This document shows positions 37,756 to 44,193 of a stretch of 64,000 bases of DNA, piece after piece. Origin of the DNA: Photobacterium aphoticum (GTDB taxonomy: Bacteria > Pseudomonadota > Gammaproteobacteria > Enterobacterales > Vibrionaceae); the NCBI RefSeq assembly GCF_001029435.1, contig NZ_LDOV01000041.1:20452-84451 (forward strand), in the 5' to 3' direction. The notes beneath the pieces were generated by a model. The model was given only the letters and a program-made list of their open reading frames with translations, did no database searches and had not been told where the DNA came from. Each line of letters opens with the position of its first letter. The first letter of the stretch is position 1. The position numbers and the translations under genes were made by a program.

Positions 37756-37837
37756 ATCTTTGATAGAATAGACTATAAACCCCTTTCAATATTTCAATTT
37801 TTTGCAACCACAACAGCATTAAAAACGAGGTCATATT

Positions 37838-38056
37838 TTGTTTCGCTTATATGCCATCTTTTCAAAGTCACACCCATTTATTCATGCCCTACTGATTTTA
37901 TTCATGTTTATATCGTTTGTTTTTTTATGTTATGAATTATTAATAGAGGATGAATATCACTACTTCCCCTTTATTTTTAGCTTTATTTTCCCCATTATTT
38001 TGTTTGCTAAGTCATCAGAATATAAAAGGAAATACCTAAACCATACATCTAACTAA
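37838..38056 (+). CDS. Small two-segment membrane protein of unknown function (paralogue A)
   Basis: A 72-residue protein with two hydrophobic segments (about 16-33 and 43-58) separated by an acidic turn, and a basic C-terminus SSEYKRKYLN. I do not recognise the family. The start is TTG at 37838, with GAGG nine bases upstream, and is supported by the paralogue at 38450, which begins MFRAYAQF where this one begins MFRLYAIF. The matching length, segment order and C-terminus (KYLN followed by TSN) argue that both are real genes. It follows wecA-wzz, but a link to polysaccharide is only positional. Confidence 0.65.
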   Translation: MFRLYAIFSKSHPFIHALLILFMFISFVFLCYELLIEDEYHYFPFIFSFIFPIILFAKSSEYKRKYLNHTSN

Positions 38057-38425
38057 AACAGCAGTACTGCTTTAATTTTATTACATAATATCTTAGGGCA
38101 AATGGACATGCCCATACATACTAAATATATGTCCTCTAAAGACTTTCACACCATTACTCTCCTCGTTCAACCTTATTATATAAAACACCGAACAATTAAA
38201 GTCGCAGCACACCTTACGTTCAACGTTAAGCTTCAACACCCTCTAAGCGCGCATAACCTCTACAGTCACACTTTCACTTACAATCTACAGTCACACTTTC
38301 ACTTACAATAAGCATTTTGTGATATTGAACTGAAAAATAAAAAACCAAGTTCATGTTTTTTGCGCTATATTATATAGACATAGTAAATGTCAACAACATG
38401 ACGCAAATTATTTCCTGTCACTATT
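38057..38425 (+). other. 370-bp spacer between the two paralogous small genes
   Basis: Contains a perfect 25-bp tandem duplication (38260-38309, separate entry) and otherwise no feature I can support. An open frame across the duplication at 38102-38311 has no ribosome binding site and no family resemblance and is not annotated. Confidence 0.5.
38260..38309. repeat. Perfect 25-bp tandem duplication
   Basis: Two adjacent identical 25-base units, each beginning CTACAGTCAC and ending CACTTACAAT, at 38260-38284 and 38285-38309. Its perfection suggests a recent slippage or duplication event. Confidence 0.95.
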
Positions 38426-38449
38426 TTGACTCTGGAAGAGGGTAGTAAT

Positions 38450-38665
38450 ATGTTTCGTGCGTATGCGCAATTCACCATTAAATATCCAGCGATTCACGCG
38501 CTTAACCTATTGATTGTGCTTTCTATTTTCGTAATCAGCAGTTATCAGCTACTGGCTAATGAAGCACTCATTTTTGCTTTTGGCTTTCTGTTTGTGGCAT
38601 TTCCAACAATCGTATTTGCGAAAGCCTCTGATTACAGAAGAAAATATCTAAATACAAGCAATTGA
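38450..38665 (+). CDS. Small two-segment membrane protein of unknown function (paralogue B)
   Basis: A 71-residue protein, paralogue of the product at 37838. Shared positions include MFR-YA-F, P-IHAL, two hydrophobic segments, FAKASDYRRKYLN and a final TSN/SN. The start ATG at 38450 is decided by GAGGG about eight bases upstream and by alignment with paralogue A; the frame is open further upstream to a TTG at 38426, which would add eight residues including the ribosome binding site. A strong terminator follows. Function unknown; nothing in the sequence points to toxin, holin or transporter activity beyond its size and topology. Confidence 0.72.
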   Translation: MFRAYAQFTIKYPAIHALNLLIVLSIFVISSYQLLANEALIFAFGFLFVAFPTIVFAKASDYRRKYLNTSN

Positions 38666-38727
38666 TTTAATATTCGTTGATTTGTCAGATTATTCCTACA
38701 ATTAAACTCTGTACATTCAAACAATAA

Positions 38728-38757
38728 AAAAACGTTAGCTTTCGGGCTAACGTTTTT
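38728..38757. terminator. Bidirectional terminator between small gene B and yfcL
   Basis: A 12-bp stem AAAAACGTTAGC/GCTAACGTTTTT with a 6-base loop, A-run on one side and T-run on the other, placed between convergent genes. Confidence 0.92.
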
Positions 38758-38830
38758 ATTTATTGATAGAATGCATTGAGTAGCACAATACACCACTTAC
38801 AACCGCTTGATGATTAAAGGCCGTTAGCCC

Positions 38831-39097
38831 TTATTGCGCAGCCTGTTGTAACTGGCTCCACATCGCTTTCACAATCACTTGATCCGCTGGCGTCAGCTCA
38901 GATTGTGCCTCAACCAGGCTGGCATCCACTTTGGCTGTCATCGCTTCAATGGAAGACTCCCCTTCCATCTCACAATTCGCGGCAGACAGGGAAATGTGAC
39001 CACGCAAGTAACCGCCCGCAAACAGTTCATCATCTGTCGCTGTCTCCACCATCTGGTCAATCAGCGTAAGTAGTGTTTCTTCGTATTGATGGATCAT
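38831..39097 (-). CDS. yfcL: YfcL-family protein
   Basis: The 88-residue protein matches E. coli YfcL in length and pattern: an N-terminal IHQYEETLLTLIDQMVE helix, then TDDELFAGGYLRGHISLS and a C-terminal ADQVIVKAMW. Function is unknown in the family. Its neighbour epmC (yfcM) is the usual partner and on the same strand, but here a 240-bp spacer with CTAG-rich repeats separates the two. Confidence 0.85.
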   Translation of the reverse strand: MIHQYEETLLTLIDQMVETATDDELFAGGYLRGHISLSAANCEMEGESSIEAMTAKVDASLVEAQSELTPADQVIVKAMWSQLQQAAQ

Positions 39098-39103
39098 GTT
39101 TTT

Positions 39104-39138
39104 AAGTTCCTAGATCCTAGATCCGAGTTCCTAGAGAA
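39104..39138. repeat. CTAG-rich repeat, cluster 1
   Basis: AAGTTCCTAGATCCTAGATC at 39104-39123 followed by CGAGTTCCTAGAGAAGAGC: three CTAG tetramers within 30 bases, arranged as TTCCTAGA units. It starts just outside the yfcL start codon. CTAG is normally rare in enteric-type genomes, so clusters are notable. Confidence 0.75.
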
Positions 39139-39280
39139 GAGCAAACGCTGCTCTCGGATAGTCAGAGTCCAGAATTGTTATATTATGTAAAAAGCCGAAC
39201 ATAGAGTTTGGATCATGGAACCTGATTCCTCACCGCGAGTTTCTAAAGCCTAGCCGTAATTTACTTGCTTCTGCTTTTAG

Positions 39281-39328
39281 GATCTAGGTTCCAGGATCTT
39301 GGTTCTATTTTCTCGATTCTCGCACCCG
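39281..39328. repeat. CTAG-rich repeat, cluster 2
   Basis: AGGATCTAGGTTCCAGGATCTTGGTTCT-type sequence (units of about nine bases) directly after the epmC stop; one CTAG and several one-base variants (CCAG, CTTG), followed by TTCTCGATTCTCG. Confidence 0.65.
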
Positions 39329-39333
39329 CTTTT

Positions 39334-39858
39334 TTATTCAAACATCGCAGCAACTAAAGGCGCGACCCCGTAGTGAGCTCGCAATGCTTCTGATAAATCT
39401 TTAGCTCTTTCTGGCATACCGTCTTTCAGGTACACCAACACTTGCTCGCGTACTTTACGGGTGAAGCCGATACGATCAGGCTCACAATCGCCGCTCAGGT
39501 TATCACAGCTCACCTGAAAGCGGAAACCACAGCTGGCGGCAAGGATCCACTCGACAGCTTGCGGTTTAATTTCGACTTTTTCAAACTCGGCCTGCACTTC
39601 AGCGGTTCGGCCATCCGGCTCATACCAGTAACCGTAATCTTCCAGCAAACGGCGCTGTGGACCTGCGATACACCAGTGGGCTAATTCATGCAATGCTGAG
39701 GCAAAATAGCCACGGGCAAAAATCACACGGTGATGCGGATGCTCGGCATCGGCCGGAAAATAAATTGGCTCGTCGCCACCTAAAATTAATTCGGTGTTGT
39801 AGGTATCAAGAAAGGTGGCGTTGAAGATGTTAATGATGTCGGTGTTTTTATGGGGCAT
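39334..39858 (-). CDS. epmC: EpmC (YfcM) elongation factor P hydroxylase
   Basis: EpmC hydroxylates the beta-lysylated lysine of translation factor EF-P. The 174-residue protein has LILGGDEPIYFPA, HHRVIFARGYFASALHELAHWCIAG (about residues 42-66; key motif HELAHW, the metal site) and DYGYWYEPDGR, all typical. The length is normal. It shares the strand with yfcL. CTAG repeats flank it at both ends. Confidence 0.93.
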   Translation of the reverse strand: MPHKNTDIINIFNATFLDTYNTELILGGDEPIYFPADAEHPHHRVIFARGYFASALHELAHWCIAGPQRRLLEDYGYWYEPDGRTAEVQAEFEKVEIKPQAVEWILAASCGFRFQVSCDNLSGDCEPDRIGFTRKVREQVLVYLKDGMPERAKDLSEALRAHYGVAPLVAAMFE

Positions 39859-39867
39859 GGTTAACGC

Positions 39868-39960
39868 AGTTCCTAGAGGAGAACACAGATCCTAGAACCT
39901 AGAAAAAAAAATCAGGAACTAAGAGCAAGGCGTTCGATTCTAGGTCCTTGAGAATGCTCT
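39868..39960. repeat. CTAG-rich repeat, cluster 3
   Basis: Starts 10 bases outside the epmC start codon: GTTCCTAGAGGAGAAC, then GATCCTAGAACCTAGAAAA, then CAGGAACTAAGAGC and GATTCTAGGTCCTTGAGA. Four CTAG or near-CTAG units in inverted and direct orientation within about 90 bases, before the four-helix-bundle gene. Confidence 0.75.
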
Positions 39961-40141
39961 CCACCGAAAAAAGTGAATAATCGGAATTTTAACAATCATC
40001 GCATCACAAATCGATGTAATTGTTAAAACACATCATCAAAGAGGTATAGAGCCTGCTCTCAATCACTGTGATTGCTACTACTTCTAATAGCTGCCTATGC
40101 TCGAATGAAAGGAACAACAACGGCTTATTCTAAGGAAATAA

Positions 40142-40537
40142 ATGCAATTTCAGAAACTTGATGTATGGAAGCGAAGCTTTCAGCTTGCTAAACATATCAA
40201 TCTGGATGTTAGAGGGTGTAAGGACTTCAGCTTCAAAGATCAAATATGTCGCTCAGCGTTATCAGTCCCTTCTAACATCGCTGAAGGAGAAGAACGTGAA
40301 ACCAACGCAGAAGCGGCACGGTTTCTCTATATAGCGAAGGGGTCATGCGGCGAACTTTATACCCAAATACTACTCGGCAAAGAGATTGGCTATTTAAGCG
40401 AAGAAAATGCAGATCACTATCTTAAAGATAGCCTCAAGCATATCAAGGATGCTTGCAGGTTTGATCAAATACAGAAAAGGGCATGTCAGATAACATGCCC
40501 TTTCTCTAGGAACCAGGATCTAGAAACCAGGTTCTAG
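40142..40537 (+). pseudogene. Four-helix-bundle (23S rRNA IVP / Avd-like) protein gene, frameshifted near the 3' end
   Basis: The frame encodes MQFQKLDVWKRSFQLAKHI, SFKDQICRSALSVPSNIAEG and RFLYIAKGSCGELYTQI, the marks of the S23 rRNA-intervening-sequence protein family, with AAGGA in front of ATG. From about residue 100 the sequence stops resembling the family, but another frame from about 40440 reads SRMLAGLIKYRKGHVR followed by TAA at 40491-40493, which is the expected family C-terminus. A terminator hairpin overlaps that stop. So a one-base indel near 40425-40445 has replaced the natural end by an extension into the hairpin and the CTAG repeats. The intact protein would have about 117 residues. 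The family binds nucleic acid in pentameric form in related cases; its function here is unknown. A sequencing error is an alternative explanation. Confidence 0.8.
40479..40502 (+). terminator. Terminator hairpin at the natural end of the four-helix-bundle gene
   Basis: An 8-bp stem GGGCATGT/ACATGCCC with a 6-base loop, preceded by AAAA and followed by TTTCTC. It spans the stop codon of the restored frame (40491-40493), which supports that frame as the original one. Confidence 0.75.
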
Positions 40538-40553
40538 ATTCTAGGAACTCGAA
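40505..40553. repeat. CTAG-rich repeat, cluster 4
   Basis: TCTAGGAACCAGGATCTAG, AAACCAGGTTCTAGATTCTAG and GAACTCGAATC follow each other between the four-helix-bundle gene and the mlaA stop: four CTAG tetramers in 40 bases, with GGAACC/GGTTCT alternating as imperfect inverted repeats. Confidence 0.78.
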
Positions 40554-40559
40554 TCTTGT

Positions 40560-41513
40560 TTATCCATCAATCTCATCCATGAAATCATCCAGATACTCTT
40601 CGTTTTCTGGCTCTTGCGTGTCCACTTCGCCGCCGGAGGCTTTAAAGTTCTGATTTTGGATGTACGCATCGCGGGTGAAGATGTATGGATCCGGCGAGTC
40701 ACGCAAAATCGCTTCTTGCGGGACCAGTGCGGCGCGGCTTTCCATGCCATCCAGTGCCCACTTACCTAAGCTTTGCCAGAAGCTTAGCAGGTTCAGCGGG
40801 AAGTAGAGATCATCAACCAAGTCACCGGCACCTTCACGTAGGGTGATTGGGCCGTACATCGGCACCATGAAGTATGGGCCGTTACCAACGCCGTAGTAAC
40901 CCATGGCATCGCCGAAAGCGCGGTCGCCCGGGTTGCCGATGTCTGCCAGTGAGGCAATATCAATCAAGCCGGCCAAACCAAAGGTGGAGTTGATCCAAAA
41001 ACGGTTGAAGTGAGTGATCGCTTGCTCGCCTTCCAGCATGATGATGCTGTTCACCATGCTGGCTGGTTCATCCAGGTTGGCAATGAAGTTACGGATACCG
41101 GTACGTACCGGTGACGGCACATAGTTGACGTACGCCAGTGATACCGGACGCGCCACATATGGGTCCAGGTAGTCGTAGTTGATGTTCCACATCACGCGGT
41201 TGATGCTTTCAAACGGATCGTACACACCCGGTACAGCGTATTCCCCTTCACCGGCATCCACTTCTTCCAGTACAGCGGCTAAGTCATCATCGTCTTCGGC
41301 AGCCAATGCCACGTTGTCTTCGGTAAGTGGTTCTTCACTCACTGCCGCAACACTGTTCAGGCCAATATCGCTGTGATCTACATTGCTGGCTGCCACTGGG
41401 CTTGAGGCATTGGTCTCAACAAGCGTTACATCAGTGGTTTCACTTGGCGGCGTGTCTGCACAAGCGGTCAAAGCCAGCGCAGTAAACAGCGTTAAAAGAT
41501 GATGTCGTTTCAA
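40560..41513 (-). CDS. mlaA: MlaA (VacJ) outer-membrane lipoprotein
   Basis: MlaA removes phospholipid from the outer leaflet of the outer membrane and passes it to the MlaC shuttle. The precursor has a lipoprotein signal ending LTAC (Cys18 with the start used here), an acidic linker, and the VacJ domain: YDPFESINRVMWNIN (about residue 105 on), VRTGIRNFIANLDEP, FWINSTFGLAGLIDIA and GPYFMVPMYGP. The start is TTG at 41513 (MKRHHLL), chosen for a normal signal length; the frame is open to another TTG at 41537. An acidic C-terminal tail is longer than in E. coli. Confidence 0.92.
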   Translation of the reverse strand: MKRHHLLTLFTALALTACADTPPSETTDVTLVETNASSPVAASNVDHSDIGLNSVAAVSEEPLTEDNVALAAEDDDDLAAVLEEVDAGEGEYAVPGVYDPFESINRVMWNINYDYLDPYVARPVSLAYVNYVPSPVRTGIRNFIANLDEPASMVNSIIMLEGEQAITHFNRFWINSTFGLAGLIDIASLADIGNPGDRAFGDAMGYYGVGNGPYFMVPMYGPITLREGAGDLVDDLYFPLNLLSFWQSLGKWALDGMESRAALVPQEAILRDSPDPYIFTRDAYIQNQNFKASGGEVDTQEPENEEYLDDFMDEIDG

Positions 41514-41721
41514 AATACAGTCCGTCAAAAAAATCAAAACACGTCTTGATCATTTAAAGCGGAATCTTCCCCCCTTCAAACACCGAGACGTGCTGTGTCA
41601 TAAAAGTCGTTGTACCCATCACTCACTGTGATGAATATTGTCGAGATCCGTCCATTGTATGATCTCGCCTTCGTTCCAGCCTTCTCAAGGTACCGGTATA
41701 ACCCTAATAAAATGCAAAAAT

Positions 41722-41753
41722 AAAAAAAGCTGGATACCAGTATAGTATCCAGC
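41722..41753 (-). terminator. Rho-independent terminator of the ccm operon
   Basis: On the minus strand GCTGGATAC/GTATCCAGC (9 bp, 7-base loop) is followed directly by a run of seven T. It lies about 30 bases after the ccmI stop. Confidence 0.92.
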
Positions 41754-41780
41754 CTTGTACTTTCATTCCAGTTTTCGCGA

Positions 41781-42995
41781 TTAATATTGCTGGTTAATCA
41801 AGATGTTTGTGGAACCACCCAGCGGGATAACATAGCTTTCGCCATACCAGTCACCGGTTTTGGTCATCACGTTGCCGTCGGTGTCGATACGGGCACGAAT
41901 GATCATGTCTGACAGTGAGGTCATCGGACGCTCTGGGATCATGCTGTCGTTGTCATCCAACGTCAGCTGTAGCGGAAACGCTGACAGTGGCAGACGACGT
42001 GCCGCCACTGGCATTGGCGCGCCATCGGCGGAATGGACAGAGACAATCACCACGCCTTGAGCCGGCAGTTTCACTGACGGATCCAGCGCGACGTTCACTG
42101 AGACGGACGTTGCGGTGTTCTTTGACTTGTCGATCTGCGCTTGGGCACGGGCGATACTGCGATCCAGCATACTGGCACGCGGATCATCTTCACCCACCAT
42201 CTGCTTCATCATGTTCCAGTAAGCAACGGCTTGTGCGTAGTCCTGACGCTCAAAAGCATCAAAGGCCAGCAGTGACATAGCACGGATGTTGGTGTGGTCG
42301 GTACGCAGCACGGTACGCAGCAACAGACGCGCACGGTCCGCTTGTGCCGGATCACCAATCATCATCAGTGTCTGGGCGTAGCTCAACTGCACTTCCGGGT
42401 TGTTCGGATCCATGCGGTAGGCTTTGTCCATCGCATCTTGTGCGGTACTCGCGTCACGGTTCGCCATGCCGATACGGCCCAGCAACAACCAGCCGGTCGC
42501 ATCGTTCGGATTTTCATGTAAGCGGGTACGCAGTGCCAGCGTCAGATCGTCCATCTCCTGATCGCTCAGTGGCGTTTCGCCTTCTTCAGCCATCAGGCGC
42601 TGTGACAATTCAGGCAAACGCTGTACCGTGTCCTGCCATGCCTGCACTTTGTCCAGATTACCGAACTTCATGTACATGCCGTACGTCACGCCGATCAGGA
42701 CAATCAAACCCGGCAGCAACATTGCGGTGCTGACTGCGGTTTTACGCTCTTTCGTTTCTGCCGGTACGTCGTCCAACAAAGACTGCTGCAGCTCAACGAC
42801 CAACTCGTCCTGGTTTTCCACCAAGCCTTCGCTGCTCTCTTCGCTCAACTCGTCCATGCGATCTTTAAAGAACGCTTTGTTCAGCTCATCACGGCTGGCT
42901 GCCTGATCTTGCTCTTTACCGCGATACATCGGCAATACGAAGATCACCATCGCGATCACCACTAGTAAGGTGGTGACTATCCAAAACATTGTCAT
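41781..42995 (-). CDS. ccmI: CcmI cytochrome c maturation protein (apocytochrome chaperone)
   Basis: Last gene of the ccm operon. The 404-residue protein has two N-terminal membrane segments (about 3-22 and 92-110) around a cytoplasmic loop with a leucine-zipper-like acidic region, then TPR repeats (NDATGWLLLGRIGMANRD, NNPEVQLSYAQTLMM) and a C-terminal beta domain. CcmI presents apocytochrome c to the CcmF/H heme ligation complex. In E. coli these roles are fused in CcmH; here, as in most bacteria, ccmI is separate. Start overlaps the ccmH stop (TAATG). Confidence 0.92.
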   Translation of the reverse strand: MTMFWIVTTLLVVIAMVIFVLPMYRGKEQDQAASRDELNKAFFKDRMDELSEESSEGLVENQDELVVELQQSLLDDVPAETKERKTAVSTAMLLPGLIVLIGVTYGMYMKFGNLDKVQAWQDTVQRLPELSQRLMAEEGETPLSDQEMDDLTLALRTRLHENPNDATGWLLLGRIGMANRDASTAQDAMDKAYRMDPNNPEVQLSYAQTLMMIGDPAQADRARLLLRTVLRTDHTNIRAMSLLAFDAFERQDYAQAVAYWNMMKQMVGEDDPRASMLDRSIARAQAQIDKSKNTATSVSVNVALDPSVKLPAQGVVIVSVHSADGAPMPVAARRLPLSAFPLQLTLDDNDSMIPERPMTSLSDMIIRARIDTDGNVMTKTGDWYGESYVIPLGGSTNILINQQY

Positions 42996-43621
42996 TATTC
43001 CACCTTACCTTGTTGTGAGTCGCTTTGAGTACTGCTCTTATTAACTGCTTTCTGCGCATCGTCCGCGTTCATTTCTGCCAACAGCGCCTGCAAACGTGCT
43101 TGCTCATCGCTCTCTAAAGCATCGGTATCGGTCACGTTGTTGCGCTTACGAGAACGCATCACCAACACGGTAAAGCCAATCACGATGAACAACAGTGGAC
43201 CGAGCCACAGGATCAAGGTAGATGCCATGATCGGTGGGTCGTAAGTCACGAAGTTGCCGTAACGGGCAATCATGTAATCCACGACATCTTGCTGGCTTTT
43301 GCCTTCCTGCAACAACTCGTAGGTTTTCTGGCGCATGTCTTGCGCCAGTGTCGCATTAGAATCGGCAATGTTGTTGTTTTGACATTTCGGGCAGCGTAGC
43401 GTCGCGGTTAATTCCTGAAACGCTTTTTCTTGCTCAGCATTGTCAAACTCATACACATCGATTGAGGCCATCGCCTTAGGCGCGGTCAGAACTGACACCG
43501 TCCCCAAGGTCGCAACGGCTCCGACTGCAATGGTCAGCGCCATCACGCCTGCGGTCACCGCTGACATGAAACGCGTTTTGGTTAAACGGCCGATTGAACG
43601 GCGGAAGAAAATCGAGATCAT
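42995..43621 (-). CDS. ccmH: CcmH apocytochrome c thiol reductase
   Basis: Membrane-anchored thiol protein that keeps the CXXCH motif of apocytochromes reduced. It has TLRCPKCQNNNIADS (redox CPKC, about residues 76-79), GKSQQDVVDYMIARYG and a membrane segment at about 131-150. The N-terminus is longer than usual, with a first hydrophobic segment (about 19-42) acting as signal. A charged C-terminal tail follows the membrane segment. It overlaps ccmG by four bases. Confidence 0.93.
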   Translation of the reverse strand: MISIFFRRSIGRLTKTRFMSAVTAGVMALTIAVGAVATLGTVSVLTAPKAMASIDVYEFDNAEQEKAFQELTATLRCPKCQNNNIADSNATLAQDMRQKTYELLQEGKSQQDVVDYMIARYGNFVTYDPPIMASTLILWLGPLLFIVIGFTVLVMRSRKRNNVTDTDALESDEQARLQALLAEMNADDAQKAVNKSSTQSDSQQGKVE

Positions 43622-44193
43622 CCTTTCGCCTCCTCAAGCAGCTTGTCATACATCGGCTTCAGTGTGTCGTTCCAGTTACGGTCGTTCACATCGCCCACAT
43701 GACGGTAACGGATGATGCCGTTAGCGTCGATCAGGAAGGTCTCCGGTGCGCCGTAAACGCCCAAATCCATACCCAGCATGCCGTTGCCATCAAACAGGCT
43801 ATGAATGTACGGGTTACCCAGCTCATTCAACCAACGCACCGCTTTTAAGCGTTCGTCTTTGTAGTTCAGACCGATGATTTTCACGCCTTCACTCGCCAGT
43901 TCATTCAGGTAAGTGTGCTCGGCATAACAAGTCGGACACCAGGTCGCCCACACGTTCAGCAGCAATGGCTCACCGTGGAAAATGTCCTGATCGTACAGCT
44001 TGCCCGCTTCCACCAGGTCTTCCAGTTTGAACTGAGGCACAGGCTTACCCACCAATACCGATTCCAACTTGGTCGGATCTTCACCGTCTGCATTGCGGGT
44101 CAGCTGGATCATGAACATCACCACCAATCCCATGAACAGTACTAATGGAATAAAAAGTAATTTTTTATTCATTCCTTTATTCTCTTTGCTCAT
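43618..44193 (-). CDS. ccmG: CcmG/DsbE thiol:disulfide interchange protein
   Basis: Periplasmic thioredoxin-like reductant of CcmH/apocytochrome. The 191-residue protein has an N-terminal membrane anchor (about 11-29) and NVWATWCPTCYAEH (active site CPTC), GLNYKDE, and GVYGAPETFLID with the cis-proline region. Its start overlaps the ccmF stop by one base. Family length is normal. Confidence 0.95.
   Translation of the reverse strand: MSKENKGMNKKLLFIPLVLFMGLVVMFMIQLTRNADGEDPTKLESVLVGKPVPQFKLEDLVEAGKLYDQDIFHGEPLLLNVWATWCPTCYAEHTYLNELASEGVKIIGLNYKDERLKAVRWLNELGNPYIHSLFDGNGMLGMDLGVYGAPETFLIDANGIIRYRHVGDVNDRNWNDTLKPMYDKLLEEAKG

Noticed and set aside
38102..38311. 69-residue plus-strand frame in the small-gene spacer
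   Set aside because: Its C-terminal part comes from the 25-bp duplication, it lacks a ribosome binding site and looks like no family.
39104..40553. CRISPR array
   Set aside because: Units are too short and irregular, there are no unique spacers of constant size, and no cas genes are present.
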